Shown: positions 34,061 through 43,925 of the stretch, one piece after another
How positions within the stretch are numbered: the first letter of the stretch is position 1
How the letters are laid out: each line of letters begins with the position of its first letter
The notes under the pieces: generated by a model
The model's database searches: none
Told to the model about the DNA's origin: nothing
Seen by the model: the letters and a program-made list of their open reading frames with translations, nothing else
Origin: Algoriphagus alkaliphilus
GTDB lineage: Bacteria > Bacteroidota > Bacteroidia > Cytophagales > Cyclobacteriaceae
Assembly (NCBI RefSeq): GCF_900103735.1
Contig: NZ_FMXE01000020.1
Location: 1 to 64,000 of the forward strand
Direction of reading: 5' to 3'
Length of the DNA stretch: 64,000 bases
Made by a program: the position numbers and the translations under genes

Positions 34061-34546
34061 ATGCAAACTGAGGTTGTGTTAAGTTTAGGAGGAAACAAAG
34101 GTGATCGGGAAAAGTTGCTTTTTCGTGCCATTGAGGGATTAAATGATCATTTTCAATTGCTGAAAGTTTCCAAAATCTTCGAAACCTCAGCTTGGGGTGG
34201 AGTTGCCAAAGGGGATTTTTTGAATCAACTTGTCATCATTTCTACCGAATTCGAACCAGAGGATGTACTCGAAATCATTCGGGAGATTGAGACCAACCTG
34301 GGCCGCACTCGAGAAGAACCTTGGGGAGATAGAACCATGGACATTGATATCTTATATTATGGTGAGAAAGTTATTAATACTGGAAAGCTGGTAATCCCAC
34401 ATCCATTTATTGAAGATCGCAGGTTTGTATTGGTTCCTTTGGCTGAGGTGTTACCTAAGAAAGAACATCCGATTTCAGGAAAAAATACCTTGAGGATGCT
34501 CGAAGAATGTAATGATTTGAGCCAGGTGAAAATCTGGAAAAAATAG
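34061..34546 (+). CDS. folK: 2-amino-4-hydroxy-6-hydroxymethyldihydropteridine diphosphokinase
   Basis: The 161 residues transfer pyrophosphate from ATP to the pterin in folate synthesis. Motifs: VVLSLGGNKGDRE, KIFETSAWGG, FLNQLVIIST, LEIIREIETNLGRTREEPWGDRTMDIDILYYG (the HPPK signature RxxxWGxRxxDxDIL) and IPHPFIEDRRFVLVPLAEVLP. Length is typical. Divergent from sppA; no other folate gene is adjacent. Confidence 0.95.
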   Translation: MQTEVVLSLGGNKGDREKLLFRAIEGLNDHFQLLKVSKIFETSAWGGVAKGDFLNQLVIISTEFEPEDVLEIIREIETNLGRTREEPWGDRTMDIDILYYGEKVINTGKLVIPHPFIEDRRFVLVPLAEVLPKKEHPISGKNTLRMLEECNDLSQVKIWKK

Positions 34547-34568
34547 CATCCTTTTTTTATTCAAAAAA

Positions 34569-34591
34569 AATCCCGCCACTTAGGCGGGATT
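34569..34591 (-). terminator. Terminator of fabD (also usable for folK)
   Basis: Arms AATCCCGCC (34569-34577) and GGCGGGATT (34583-34591) with a 5-base loop. The minus strand continues into a run of T. Confidence 0.8.
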
Positions 34592-34599
34592 CACTGTTC

Positions 34600-35475
34600 T
34601 TAGATACTTGAAACCTCAGCTTCCGGATGGATTTTTTTCACCAACCCCTGAAGTACTTTTCCCGGACCACATTCTACAAACTGCGTTGCACCGTCTTTGA
34701 CCATATTTTGCACCGACTGAGTCCACTTGACCGGGGCAGTAAGTTGCATGATCAGATTTTTCTTGATTTCATTCACATCGGATACTGCTGTGGTGCTTAC
34801 ATTTTGGTAAACCGGGCAGATCGGTGTAGTAAAGTGAGTTTCCTCGATGGCTTTCTGGAGTTTTTCACGGGCAGTTTCCATCAGAGGGGAGTGGAATGCA
34901 CCTCCGACGGGCAGGGGTAGGGCCCGCTTGGCACCTGCTGCCTTCATTTTTTCACATGCGAGTTCAATTCCTTTGATAGAGCCCGAAATCACCAACTGCC
35001 CCGGACAATTGTAATTCGCCGGAACGACAATCTCATCCTTGAATTCCGAACAGATTTCTTCCACTTTTTCATCAGGCAGTCCGAGGATAGCCGCCATAGT
35101 TGATGGGTTGATTTCACAAGCTTCCTGCATCGCCAGAGCACGTTGATAAACCAGCTTTAATCCGTCTTCAAAGGCGAGGGTTCCATTGGCTACCAATGCA
35201 GAGAATTCACCCAATGAATGCCCTGCCACCATTTCCGGAGCAAAATCAGGAGTGGTCTTGGCAAGTATGACCGAGTGGAGAAAAATAGCCGGTTGCGTTA
35301 CTTTGGTTTGCTTGAGCGTTTCATCTGTTCCTTCAAACATGATTTCTGTGATCCTAAACCCCAGAATCTCATTGGCTTTTTCAAAAAGGGATTTTGCATC
35401 AGGGTTTTCTTCATAAAGGGACTTCCCCATGCCTGGGAATTGGGCGCCTTGGCCCGGAAAAACAAATGCTTTCAT
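34600..35475 (-). CDS. fabD: Malonyl-CoA--ACP transacylase
   Basis: The 291 residues load malonyl groups on acyl carrier protein for fatty acid synthesis. Motifs: FPGQGAQFPGMG (6-17), nucleophile GHSLGE (85-90, Ser87), QACEI-type loop LAMQEACEI, and GGAFHSPLM with the catalytic His. The C-terminal VECGPGKVLQGLVKK is typical. It stands alone, unlike fab operons of many other bacteria. Confidence 0.95.
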   Translation of the reverse strand: MKAFVFPGQGAQFPGMGKSLYEENPDAKSLFEKANEILGFRITEIMFEGTDETLKQTKVTQPAIFLHSVILAKTTPDFAPEMVAGHSLGEFSALVANGTLAFEDGLKLVYQRALAMQEACEINPSTMAAILGLPDEKVEEICSEFKDEIVVPANYNCPGQLVISGSIKGIELACEKMKAAGAKRALPLPVGGAFHSPLMETAREKLQKAIEETHFTTPICPVYQNVSTTAVSDVNEIKKNLIMQLTAPVKWTQSVQNMVKDGATQFVECGPGKVLQGLVKKIHPEAEVSSI

Positions 35476-35662
35476 TCGTTAATTTTTGGTTCGTGGCAAA
35501 TATAAGTCTTTTCTACTTTTCACTTTTTCTGGAGTTACTCAGGGAGCTTCGAACCACAAAAATTATTTCAAGTTAATTTCAATTTCATTCATAAAAATAA
35601 TTAATGGTTAACAGATAAAATATAAATAAAAATTATAAAAATCTACGTCGGACTTTTGCGGC

Positions 35663-36622
35663 ATGGATTTTCAAATTCTGATTAACAATTTAACCAATCC
35701 CAGTTTGCTGTTTTTCATTCTTGGGATTCTTGCAGTCAAACTGAAAAGTGATCTGGAAATACCAGGTACCAGTGCAAAGTTTATTGCACTTTATTTGATG
35801 CTTTCGATTGGGTTTAAAGGAGGGCAAGAGCTTTCCCATAGTGATTTTAGTTCTGAGATAGTTTACGCATTGATCTTTGGCGTAATTCTGTCTGCAACAG
35901 TCCCATTTTATACCTTTTTTCTTCTCAATAAGCGATTGGGAGTGGCCAATGCCTCGGCTATTTCAGCCGCTTACGGTTCAATTTCTGCTGTGACTTTTGT
36001 CGCTGCGGTAGCATTTTTGGATATGCAAGGTGTGACTTTTGGAGGGCATATGGTGGCAGTGATGGCTTTGATGGAAGCTCCGGCAATTATTTCTGCGGTA
36101 ATTTTGCTTCAAAAATATTCTGAACAGAAAGAAAAAGGGGGAATCCGAAAAATAGTTTTCCATGCGTTTACCAATGGTTCCGTGCTTCTGATCTTGGGGA
36201 GTTTAGGGATAGGATTTATAGCAGATGAAAAGCAAGCTGAAGGAATCAAACCCTTTGTGACAGATCTATTTAAAGGATTTTTGGCAGTTTTCCTCCTTGA
36301 TATGGGGATCAACAGTGGCAGAAGGCTTAAGTCTTTTTTCAAATACGGTTATTTTTCTACGGTTTTCGCCATTTTGATTCCCCTAGTCAATGGCAGTATG
36401 GTTGCCTTCCTTACTCATTGGATAGCGCCTGAAGCGGGAGACCGGCTAATTTTTGCGATTTTAGCAGCTTCCGCATCTTATATCGCTGTGCCTGCAGCAA
36501 TGAAATTGGCCAATCCCAAAGCGGACGAAGGGCTCTATGTACCTATGGCATTGGCCATCACTTTCCCTTTCAATCTGACTTTCGGCATGCCGATCTATTG
36601 GATGATTATCCAGTTATTTTGA
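35663..36622 (+). CDS. SbtA-like sodium-dependent bicarbonate permease family
   Basis: The 319 residues form about ten hydrophobic segments in two halves. Marks are LFFILGILAVKLKSDLEIP, LYLMLSIGFKGGQELSHS, AISAAYGSISAVTFVAAVAFL and LMEAPAIISAVIL in the first half. LDMGINSGRRL and FAILAASASYIAVPAAMKLANP lie in the second. This is the family of SbtA (DUF897), known for Na+/HCO3- uptake in cyanobacteria. In a heterotroph it could supply bicarbonate to biotin-dependent carboxylases, or the substrate may differ. No SbtB (PII-like) gene is beside it. Confidence 0.85.
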   Translation: MDFQILINNLTNPSLLFFILGILAVKLKSDLEIPGTSAKFIALYLMLSIGFKGGQELSHSDFSSEIVYALIFGVILSATVPFYTFFLLNKRLGVANASAISAAYGSISAVTFVAAVAFLDMQGVTFGGHMVAVMALMEAPAIISAVILLQKYSEQKEKGGIRKIVFHAFTNGSVLLILGSLGIGFIADEKQAEGIKPFVTDLFKGFLAVFLLDMGINSGRRLKSFFKYGYFSTVFAILIPLVNGSMVAFLTHWIAPEAGDRLIFAILAASASYIAVPAAMKLANPKADEGLYVPMALAITFPFNLTFGMPIYWMIIQLF

Positions 36623-36635
36623 GCTGAGAGGTTGT

Positions 36636-37040
36636 TTAGGAAAGAAACTTCATCTTTTCTTCAGGTGATGGAAGTCTGCAAGTGTTCTTCTTTCCAAACC
36701 ATCGGTAGCGATTTCTGCCTATCCAGTCGTAAGCCCCATCTCTTATCGCTGAGGGCAAAATGATAAGTGTGTAGAAAAGTGGCCACAATCCTGGAAGTTT
36801 TTTGGCTATCCTTAATGCGGCAGTGCTTCGGAAATAGATTTTTTCATCTTCGATAAGAACCAACGAATCCAGATATTCTGGATTGACCTCATATCGGGAA
36901 AGTAGTTTTTTGCCCGCATCCTCCTGCAATGCTCCCAGTAAAAACTGATTCTTAGTATCCCGTTTTAGGATAAAATCAATGGAAGCATTGCAGAGGTTAC
37001 AGACTCCGTCAAAAAGTATGACAGATTTTTCTGAGGTCAT
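36636..37040 (-). CDS. DCC-family thiol-disulfide oxidoreductase-like protein (DUF393)
   Basis: The 134 residues start with VILFDGVCNLCNASIDFILKRD. The DGxCxxC motif (Asp11, Cys14, Cys17) defines the DCC family, which is predicted to have a thioredoxin-like redox role but is not well characterised. The middle shows FLLGALQEDAGKKLLSRY and YFRSTAALRIAKKLPGLWPLFY. The RNRYRWFGKKNTCRLPSPEE end is typical. It overlaps the end of the gliding-type surface protein gene by 4 bases (ATGA), so both are on one mRNA. Confidence 0.88.
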   Translation of the reverse strand: MTSEKSVILFDGVCNLCNASIDFILKRDTKNQFLLGALQEDAGKKLLSRYEVNPEYLDSLVLIEDEKIYFRSTAALRIAKKLPGLWPLFYTLIILPSAIRDGAYDWIGRNRYRWFGKKNTCRLPSPEEKMKFLS

Positions 37041-39817
37041 CTCAGGATTTGGATAGTGCCTTTCAAGCTGCGTGTTCGCTGTGTCGGATCAAGAACATCA
37101 AAGGTGACTTTTCCGGAATAGAAGTAGGTGCTTGCAGGCAATTCATTTCCGTTTTTGTCCCGACCATCCCAACGGATGAGGGGGTCATTTTCGTTGGAAG
37201 TTAGACTGTTGTAGCTGAATACTTCCACTCCCCATCGATTGACAATGAATATTTCAACCCCCAATACGAATCGTGGGCATAGTGAAAAAGGATTGTCGAA
37301 AGCTATAAAGGTATCGTTGTTCCCGTCACCATTTGGCGTAAATGCATTTGGAAGATTATACACAGGACAATTGTCCACGCATACCACATTACTGGCTGCA
37401 CTTTCATTGCCCGAACGGTCCACAGCAGTGATGTAATAGCACCCACGATAATTAGGGAGATTATTCAGCCTTGCACTCAAACTCAACGAAGAATATTGCC
37501 CTACCAAATTAAAGGTTCCTTCTTCCCCGTCTGGGGTGAAATAAAGTTTGTATCCGCTCAATTCGTCGTCGCAATCTCCAGTGAAATTTGGTTTCCAACT
37601 CAGATTATGAACAAAGGAGTTACTGTTGCAGGGCTGTTCGGCTACATAGGCAGAGCACTCGGGACCTTCAAATGTCAGGACAGGAGGACAAGGAAGTCTG
37701 TTATCATCCGGCAAAGCACAGGTGATTTGAGATTTGTTTTCCAATGGATAAACCAGCCCTGCGACGTTGTATGCTCCTTTGGTTATCACGTAGTAACAAT
37801 ACTCCAATTCCTTGATTAAAGGTTTGCCGTTAAAACTTCCGTTATCGAGGTACTTAAATCCATCTTTGGTTACGTCTACTTCTGTAATTTTCACAAATGT
37901 ATCAGCATCAGCGGCGGCAGGATCAGTCCTATTTCGATATACCTCATGCTTGAATTCTGAAATTTGGTTGTTCCAAGGTACATTAAACGTCCATTTGAGT
38001 TCAATTGCTTCATTGATTATGGTTGGCTCCAGTCGCACTGATGAAGCGGATGAGGAGGTGTCAATCTTGACATTATTATCCAGTAAGACTACCCGATAAT
38101 TGTAAACCAAGTTTTCAGTATTCAATCCGCTGTCGGTGAAAAGCGTATCTGAGGTGACTCCCAAGGAGATCCTGTTGGTGTTTCCCGTGAACCCTTCACT
38201 CCTTAATAGCTCATAAGTGTAAGGCCCGGGAAATTGTAATTTGTCAATATCATAAGGCGGAGTCCACTTGATGAAGATTTCTCCAGTGGCAGGATCAGTT
38301 TCTTCAATACTGACATTGGTGATGATCGGTACGTCCACATCAATGGTAATACAGATTTCTTGCGACACGATACTTTCTCCTGATCTAGGTTGAGGGAATC
38401 CTGCCACCAATCGGTAACAATAGGTATTGCCCGGAGCAAGTCCTTCTCCGCCGTTCGAATCATTGAAAGAGAAGGTGGCCATATTGGTGATTCCGATCAA
38501 TTCATATCCTGCACGAATGCCTGTCTCACAACTGTCAGGTTGGTAGGGATTGGAATTGATTCTTCTCCAAATTTGCATTTCGCTGGCTGAGTTGGCACAG
38601 ACATAGGGATCCCACTTTAAATTCACATTTCTTCCCGGCAATTGTTCGATTTCGTTCCAGACAGGCGGGGGGCCGACGATTTTGATCCGCCAAGTTTTAA
38701 TATCAACTAATTTTGGTCCCGATCGAGGCTGATCTGTGATTCGTACCCGAACCTCATATTCCCGGGCTCTGACGTGGTTACAGACTGTTTGCCATTTGAA
38801 ATTTACTATACCGGGCTGAGGTTGAAATTTACTCTTTGGATCATAAGTTGCCGGAGAGGTAGTAATCTCAATTGGTTCTCCAAAAACTTCAATTTTTATG
38901 GGATCACCGTCCGGGTCTGATCCTTGGATGATGTTTTGGATGAGTGTACCTGCTTCCACGCAGAGATCGGGAGGTAAAATTAGTACAGGACGTCGATTAT
39001 TGGAGTTTTCGATGATGATCTGCATGTCCCGGACCACATACCCGATTTGAATGAATTTACCATCAATTTTTCTCCATTCAATGATTCGAAAGGCTACATT
39101 GAACTGGCCGGCAGTGCCGGGAGCGTCCCAAATCAAATCACCGAAAATCGGATCAATTCTCAAAAAAGCAGGAGTCGTTCCGTTCTCTTGATTTCTGCTG
39201 AATTCAGGGCTGGCAGGACTTCTGTAATTATTTACCGGCCTTTCAAATTGCTGCTTAGGTATGTCCATCGCATAGGAAAGACTGTCACCATCCGGATCGT
39301 ATGCCCCCGGATTGTGAATGTATCTTACGTTTACTGCTCCATTGTCCACCGGAGGAATAGTCAAAACCGGGGAGTTATTTACACCAAAAAAAGGATCAAT
39401 ATTGATTTCAGTTTCCACGTAGAAAGGGGTGTCCACCGAATTATCCATATTCAATGTCAGGTCATTCCGATTAAATTCCTGAAAGCGAATTTTATATTTC
39501 CCCGGACCCTGGAAGGTATGGGTGATGACGAATGTGTTTTTTTCGATTTGATCTCCAAGATTTTCAACCAAAGAAAAATCGCTCTGGGTGTTTAGACCTT
39601 CTACTACTCTTCCATCTCCAAAATTTATAGTTCCCGGGCCAAATATGACACTTGAGCGGGTATCAGTATATCCTACCACTGTGATTCGATAAGTGAGTGT
39701 TTGAACGGAAATTCGCTCGGCGATAATTTCACCTGCTCGGATGTGTGTGGCAAAAGCTGCAGTAACACCTGTGATCAGGTAAATAAAAAAGAGTCCTAAA
39801 GAAAATTTGAATTTCAT
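37037..39817 (-). CDS. Large surface protein with fibronectin-III-like modules and type B T9SS C-terminal domain
   Basis: The 926 residues begin with a signal peptide (FKFSLGLFFIYLITGVTAAFA). Cadherin/PKD-like regions follow (GPGTINFGDGRVVEG, DPDGDSLSYAMDIP, GSDPDGDPIKIEV). Several fibronectin-III-like modules come next (LKWDPYVCANSASEMQIWRR, IFIKWTPPYDIDKLQFPGPY, IELKWTFNVPWNNQ, LSWKPNFTGDCDDEL). The gliding-motility C-terminal domain (CHU_C, about 815-926) carries NAFTPNGDGNNDTF, NRWGVEVFSYNSL and WDGRDKNGNELPASTYFY. That domain directs secretion by the type IX system and surface attachment. The protein is likely a cell-surface adhesin-like factor; no enzyme domain is seen. Confidence 0.88.
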   Translation of the reverse strand: MKFKFSLGLFFIYLITGVTAAFATHIRAGEIIAERISVQTLTYRITVVGYTDTRSSVIFGPGTINFGDGRVVEGLNTQSDFSLVENLGDQIEKNTFVITHTFQGPGKYKIRFQEFNRNDLTLNMDNSVDTPFYVETEINIDPFFGVNNSPVLTIPPVDNGAVNVRYIHNPGAYDPDGDSLSYAMDIPKQQFERPVNNYRSPASPEFSRNQENGTTPAFLRIDPIFGDLIWDAPGTAGQFNVAFRIIEWRKIDGKFIQIGYVVRDMQIIIENSNNRRPVLILPPDLCVEAGTLIQNIIQGSDPDGDPIKIEVFGEPIEITTSPATYDPKSKFQPQPGIVNFKWQTVCNHVRAREYEVRVRITDQPRSGPKLVDIKTWRIKIVGPPPVWNEIEQLPGRNVNLKWDPYVCANSASEMQIWRRINSNPYQPDSCETGIRAGYELIGITNMATFSFNDSNGGEGLAPGNTYCYRLVAGFPQPRSGESIVSQEICITIDVDVPIITNVSIEETDPATGEIFIKWTPPYDIDKLQFPGPYTYELLRSEGFTGNTNRISLGVTSDTLFTDSGLNTENLVYNYRVVLLDNNVKIDTSSSASSVRLEPTIINEAIELKWTFNVPWNNQISEFKHEVYRNRTDPAAADADTFVKITEVDVTKDGFKYLDNGSFNGKPLIKELEYCYYVITKGAYNVAGLVYPLENKSQITCALPDDNRLPCPPVLTFEGPECSAYVAEQPCNSNSFVHNLSWKPNFTGDCDDELSGYKLYFTPDGEEGTFNLVGQYSSLSLSARLNNLPNYRGCYYITAVDRSGNESAASNVVCVDNCPVYNLPNAFTPNGDGNNDTFIAFDNPFSLCPRFVLGVEIFIVNRWGVEVFSYNSLTSNENDPLIRWDGRDKNGNELPASTYFYSGKVTFDVLDPTQRTRSLKGTIQILR

Positions 39818-40057
39818 ATTTGGTCGACTTTGCTAATACTTTAACTGAAAACGTCAAAGGAATTCTAAATGTTAATTCCTTTTTCTTCAGTTTAGATTTT
39901 TATACTATACGAAATAACAGGAAGTAAGGAGAATTTCACGGGAAATTCAAACAATAAAATTAATCAGGATGTTAAAAGCTTGAATATGTAATAAAAGATA
40001 ATCCGTTTTAAAGGCTATTTAGAACCTTTTAAAATAAGAGAAGGGAATTTGATTTCA
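39818..40057. other. AT-rich intergenic region before the sdh operon, no gene seen
   Basis: The 320 bases between the divergent surface-protein and sdhC genes are AT-rich. They contain a GGAATTCTAAATGTTAATTCC dyad near 39859-39879, but no open frame of note. The sdh promoter lies at its right end. Confidence 0.6.
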
Positions 40058-40088
40058 TTGTTTGCTACCTGTTCCGCATGTAAATTTG
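40058..40088 (+). promoter_or_regulatory. Promoter candidate of sdhCAB
   Basis: TTG (40058-40060), 20 bases, TAAATTTG (40081-40088) is an exact match to the Bacteroidota -33/-7 consensus. It is 50 bases before the sdhC ATG. Confidence 0.6.
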
Positions 40089-40137
40089 GCAGCACAAATA
40101 ATTAAAGACTTTCGTTCTAAACTAATCACAAATTTGT

Positions 40138-40818
40138 ATGAGTTGGGTTACAAAAACATTGAAAAGCACCCTCGGTAGAAAGTTGATCATGGCCTTGACA
40201 GGGCTTTTTCTGATTCTGTTTTTGACTGGCCACGTATCAGGAAACTTATTGTTATTTAAAGGAGATGGAGGAGAGGCATTTAATATGTATGCCAAATTTA
40301 TGACCACCAATCCTGCGGTAAAGCTACTTTCTTACTTGACTTACATTTCAGTAATCGGACATGTCATTTATTCCATTACATTAAATAGACTTAATAAATC
40401 GGCAAGGCCTATTGGCTATGCGGAGTCTGGGGCATTCACCAACAGTACTTGGTCATCACGCAACATGGGGATTTTAGGCACGATCATATTGGTGTTTTTA
40501 GCAGGGCACCTGTATAGTTTTTGGTTTCAAATTCATTGGGGAGATGTGCCTATTGTGACTTACGCCGGAGAAGAGTACAAAGACCTATACAGTGTGGTTA
40601 AGGTAGCTTTCCAGCAAGAATGGATGGTAGCACTCTATGTTGTTGCGATGACATTTTTAGGTTTTCACTTATCTCATGGATTTGCTTCTGCCTTTCAGAC
40701 TCTAGGCTTAAATCACAAAAAATATTCTCCTGCTATCAAAACATTGGGCAGCATTTATTGCGTTTTGGTGCCGGTTCTTTTCGCCAGTATGCCGCTTTAT
40801 ATTTATTTCACGAGCTAA
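40138..40818 (+). CDS. sdhC: Succinate dehydrogenase cytochrome b subunit
   Basis: The 226 residues contain five hydrophobic helices, as in the single-subunit cytochrome b558-type anchors of Bacteroidota and Bacillota. Marks: RKLIMALTGLFLILFLTGHVSGNLL, TYISVIGHVIYSITL, LVFLAGHLYSFWF and HLSHGFASAFQTLGL, with His at helix positions suitable for two heme b ligands. It anchors the SdhAB catalytic part and reacts with menaquinone. First gene of the sdhCAB operon. Confidence 0.93.
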   Translation: MSWVTKTLKSTLGRKLIMALTGLFLILFLTGHVSGNLLLFKGDGGEAFNMYAKFMTTNPAVKLLSYLTYISVIGHVIYSITLNRLNKSARPIGYAESGAFTNSTWSSRNMGILGTIILVFLAGHLYSFWFQIHWGDVPIVTYAGEEYKDLYSVVKVAFQQEWMVALYVVAMTFLGFHLSHGFASAFQTLGLNHKKYSPAIKTLGSIYCVLVPVLFASMPLYIYFTS

Positions 40819-40831
40819 TTAACAGTTCCGT

Positions 40832-42766
40832 ATGATACTAGATTCCAAAATACCTGCTGGTCCTTTGGCTGAAAAATGGACTAAGCACAAGTTTAACAGC
40901 AAGCTGGTCAATCCGGCAAATAAAAGAAAGTACGAAGTCATTGTTGTGGGGACAGGCCTCGCAGGTGCTTCGGCGGCTGCTTCCCTGGCGGAGTTGGGGT
41001 ATAATGTCAAAGCCTTTACTTTCCATGACAGTCCACGAAGAGCACACTCTATTGCCGCTCAGGGTGGTATCAATGCTGCCAAAAACTATCAGAATGACGG
41101 TGACTCTGTATTCAGACTTTTCTACGATACTGTAAAGGGAGGTGACTACCGTGCCCGTGAAGCCAATGTCTACCGCCTTGCAGAAGTTTCGGTTAAAATC
41201 ATTGATCAATGTGTAGCCCAGGGTGTTCCTTTTGCGCGCGAATACGGTGGACTGTTGTCTAATCGCTCTTTCGGAGGAGCTCAGGTTTCCCGAACTTTTT
41301 ACGCCCGTGGACAAACAGGACAGCAGTTGCTTTTAGGCGCATATTCAGCACTAAGCAGGCAAGTAGCCAATGGTAAAGTGAAACTCTATCCTCGCTCTGA
41401 GATGATGGATGTGGTTATGATTGATGGCCAAGCCAGAGGTATTGTTACAAGAAATTTGATTACAGGCGCAGTAGAGACTCACACCGCTCATGCGGTTTTG
41501 CTGTGTACCGGTGGATACGGTAACGTATTTTTTCTCTCAACAAATGCAATGGGCTCCAATGTAACGGCGGCTTGGAGAGCTCACAAGCGCGGCGCTTACT
41601 TTGCGAACCCTTGCTTTACTCAAATTCACCCGACCTGCATACCTGTATCCGGTGACCATCAGTCCAAGTTGACCTTGATGTCCGAATCCTTGAGAAACGA
41701 CGGACGGGTATGGGTTCCGGCTACAAAAGAAACCGCTGAAAAACTCAGAAAAGGAGAAATTAAGGTGAATGACATTAAGGAAGAAGATCGGGATTACTTC
41801 TTGGAAAGAAAGTACCCTTCCTTTGGTAACCTTGTCCCTCGAGATGTTGCTTCCCGAAATGCAAAATATGTCTGTGACGAAGGTCGAGGTGTAAATGAAA
41901 CTGGTGAAGCTGTATTCCTTGATTTCCGTGACGCAATCAAGCGTGACACCAAAGCCATCATTGCCTCCAAATATGGTAACCTTTTTGACATGTACAAGCA
42001 GATTACCGGAGAGGATCCTTATCAAGTACCAATGATGATCTATCCTGCGGTTCACTACACGATGGGAGGTCTTTGGGTAGATTACAATTTAATGACAACA
42101 ATCCCGGGATTATATGCTTTGGGTGAGGCGAATTTCTCCGATCATGGTGCCAACCGACTTGGTGCATCTGCCTTGATGCAGGGATTGGCGGATGGATATT
42201 TTGTGATTCCATATACTATAGGAGATTATTTGGCTCAGACCCTTCCTAAGCCAATCGATGCAAATCATCCTGAATTCATCAAGGCAGCTGAAGAAGTAAA
42301 AAACAGAATCAGCCAATTACTGAAAATAAAGGGTAAAAAATCCGTCGACTACTTCCACAAGATACTTGGTAAAATCATGTGGAATGAATGTGGAATGGCT
42401 CGATCAGCTGAAGGATTAAAGAAAGCAAAAGCCGAGATCAAAGAATTAAAAAGAGATTTTTGGGCTGATGTAAAAGTGCTGGGAACCAATGAAGAATTAA
42501 ATCTCACCTTGGAGAAGGCTCATCGAGTGGCTGATTTCATTGAACTCGGTGAGTTGATGATTGATGACGCACTCAGCAGAGAGGAGTCCTGCGGAGGACA
42601 CTTCCGTGAAGAATATCAAACTCCGGAAGGTGAGGCTCTGCGCGACGACGAAAACTTTGCTTATGTCGCAGCATGGAAGTATATGGGTGAAAATCAAGAA
42701 GAAGAGCTTCACAAAGAGCCTTTGGTTTTCGAAAATGTGAAGCTTACCCAGCGCTCTTACAAATAA
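40832..42766 (+). CDS. sdhA: Succinate dehydrogenase flavoprotein subunit
   Basis: The 644 residues carry the FAD site [19 protein letters not shown] (36-54). The covalent-FAD histidine is in [17 protein letters not shown], and the active-site region is [10 protein letters not shown] with [33 protein letters not shown]-type ends and the C-terminal helical domain with [18 protein letters not shown] are present. It oxidises succinate to fumarate. It lies 13 bases after sdhC and 25 before sdhB. Confidence 0.97.
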   Translation: MILDSKIPAGPLAEKWTKHKFNSKLVNPANKRKYEVIVVGTGLAGASAAASLAELGYNVKAFTFHDSPRRAHSIAAQGGINAAKNYQNDGDSVFRLFYDTVKGGDYRAREANVYRLAEVSVKIIDQCVAQGVPFAREYGGLLSNRSFGGAQVSRTFYARGQTGQQLLLGAYSALSRQVANGKVKLYPRSEMMDVVMIDGQARGIVTRNLITGAVETHTAHAVLLCTGGYGNVFFLSTNAMGSNVTAAWRAHKRGAYFANPCFTQIHPTCIPVSGDHQSKLTLMSESLRNDGRVWVPATKETAEKLRKGEIKVNDIKEEDRDYFLERKYPSFGNLVPRDVASRNAKYVCDEGRGVNETGEAVFLDFRDAIKRDTKAIIASKYGNLFDMYKQITGEDPYQVPMMIYPAVHYTMGGLWVDYNLMTTIPGLYALGEANFSDHGANRLGASALMQGLADGYFVIPYTIGDYLAQTLPKPIDANHPEFIKAAEEVKNRISQLLKIKGKKSVDYFHKILGKIMWNECGMARSAEGLKKAKAEIKELKRDFWADVKVLGTNEELNLTLEKAHRVADFIELGELMIDDALSREESCGGHFREEYQTPEGEALRDDENFAYVAAWKYMGENQEEELHKEPLVFENVKLTQRSYK

Positions 42767-42791
42767 CTTCAAGACAAAAATTCATAGTAAT

Positions 42792-43541
42792 ATGCAATTG
42801 ACTTTAAAAATCTGGAGACAAAAAAACGCATCGGACAAAGGTGGATTTGCCACTTATCCGGTGGATCATGTCTCCAAAGACATGTCTTTCTTAGAAATGT
42901 TGGACGTGTTGAATGAAGAACTAACTGAAAAAGGGCAAGATCCTGTACATTTTGATCACGATTGCCGGGAGGGTATCTGCGGAAGTTGTTCGCTTTACAT
43001 CAATGGCAAGCCTCACGGACCACTTCAAACTACCACTTGTCAGCTTCATATGAGGTCTTTCAATGATGGAGAAACAGTGACCATTGAGCCTTGGAGGGCA
43101 AAAGCCTTTCCGGTTCTGAAAGATTTGGTGGTAGATAGATATGCATTTGACCGAATCATTCAAGCCGGCGGTTATGTTTCTGTCGGAACGGGTGGAGTAC
43201 CTGATGCCAACGAAATTCCTATTCCAAAAACTATCGCTGACCTCGCAATGGATGCGGCCCAGTGTATTGGATGTGGTGCTTGCGTAGCGGCCTGCAAAAA
43301 TGCCTCTGCAATGCTCTTCACCTCTGCCAAAGTTTCCCAACTAGCTTTACTTCCGCAGGGTCAAGTGGAACGAAAAACAAGAGCAGAAAAAATGGTGGCT
43401 CAAATGGATGCAGAAGGTTTCGGTGCTTGTACCAATACAGGTGCCTGCGAAGCGGAATGCCCAAAAGGTATTTCTATAACCAATATTGCGCGGATGAACA
43501 GAGAATATTTCTCAGCAGTAGTAAGTAGCGAAAACCTTTAA
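42792..43541 (+). CDS. sdhB: Succinate dehydrogenase iron-sulfur subunit
   Basis: The 249 residues have the ligands of three clusters in the expected places. The [2Fe-2S] cluster has Cys58, Cys63, Cys66 and Cys83 ([13 protein letters not shown]). The following clusters have Cys158, Cys161, Cys164 and Cys168 ([11 protein letters not shown]), and Cys213, Cys219 and Cys223 ([13 protein letters not shown]). It transfers electrons from SdhA FAD to the quinone at SdhC. A strong terminator follows, closing the operon. Confidence 0.97.
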   Translation: MQLTLKIWRQKNASDKGGFATYPVDHVSKDMSFLEMLDVLNEELTEKGQDPVHFDHDCREGICGSCSLYINGKPHGPLQTTTCQLHMRSFNDGETVTIEPWRAKAFPVLKDLVVDRYAFDRIIQAGGYVSVGTGGVPDANEIPIPKTIADLAMDAAQCIGCGACVAACKNASAMLFTSAKVSQLALLPQGQVERKTRAEKMVAQMDAEGFGACTNTGACEAECPKGISITNIARMNREYFSAVVSSENL

Positions 43542-43560
43542 TTTTAAAAAATAAAGAAGA

Positions 43561-43589
43561 AAGCCAGGCCTTGGGCCTGGCTTTTTTTT
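43561..43589 (+). terminator. Terminator of the sdhCAB operon
   Basis: Perfect arms AAGCCAGGCC (43561-43570) and GGCCTGGCTT (43574-43583) with a TTG loop, then a T-run. Confidence 0.9.
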
Positions 43590-43653
43590 GTTTCACTATT
43601 TCAAGACTAAATTGAATTATTATATCATTTTATTACTTAAAAACCAAATAAAA

Positions 43654-43684
43654 TTGGGAAAATGGCTCAATTTAGATACCTTTG
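43654..43684 (+). promoter_or_regulatory. Intact promoter in front of a deleted symporter gene
   Basis: TTG (43654-43656), 20 bases, TACCTTTG (43677-43684), an exact consensus match. The gene it once served is now only a fragment. Confidence 0.55.
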
Positions 43685-43729
43685 AAAAATTATATTCTAA
43701 AATCAATTTGAGTCAAAACCAAACTAGTA

Positions 43730-43920
43730 ATGCATCTCATAGATATGGGGATCTTCATAGCCTACATGCTCGCCATGCTTGGAGTAGGATATTATTTCAT
43801 GAAAAAGAACTCCAGTCAGGAAGATTATTATGTAGGCGGGCGTTCGATAGGTAGTTGGCATATTGGCCTGTCTGTAGTAGCTACGGATGTAGGAGGGGGA
43901 TTTTCCATTGGACTTGGAGA
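43730..43920 (+). pseudogene. Sodium:solute symporter, N-terminal fragment
   Basis: The frame from ATG 43730 reads [38 protein letters not shown] and [12 protein letters not shown]. The GGRS and GGGFSIG motifs belong to the first two helices of the sodium:solute symporter (SSF) family. After about 63 residues the sequence leaves the family and continues out of frame into an acetyltransferase tail. A deletion has removed the rest of an approximately 500-residue protein. Its promoter is still intact upstream. Confidence 0.8.
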
Positions 43921-43925
43921 TCAAA

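Noticed and set aside
39047-39595. 182-codon open frame on the plus strand
   Set aside because: Antisense to the N-terminal modules of the gliding-type surface protein; no start or domain support.
43588-43854. Open frame of 88 codons on the plus strand
   Set aside because: It starts inside the sdh terminator and overlaps the symporter fragment in another frame; no family resemblance.
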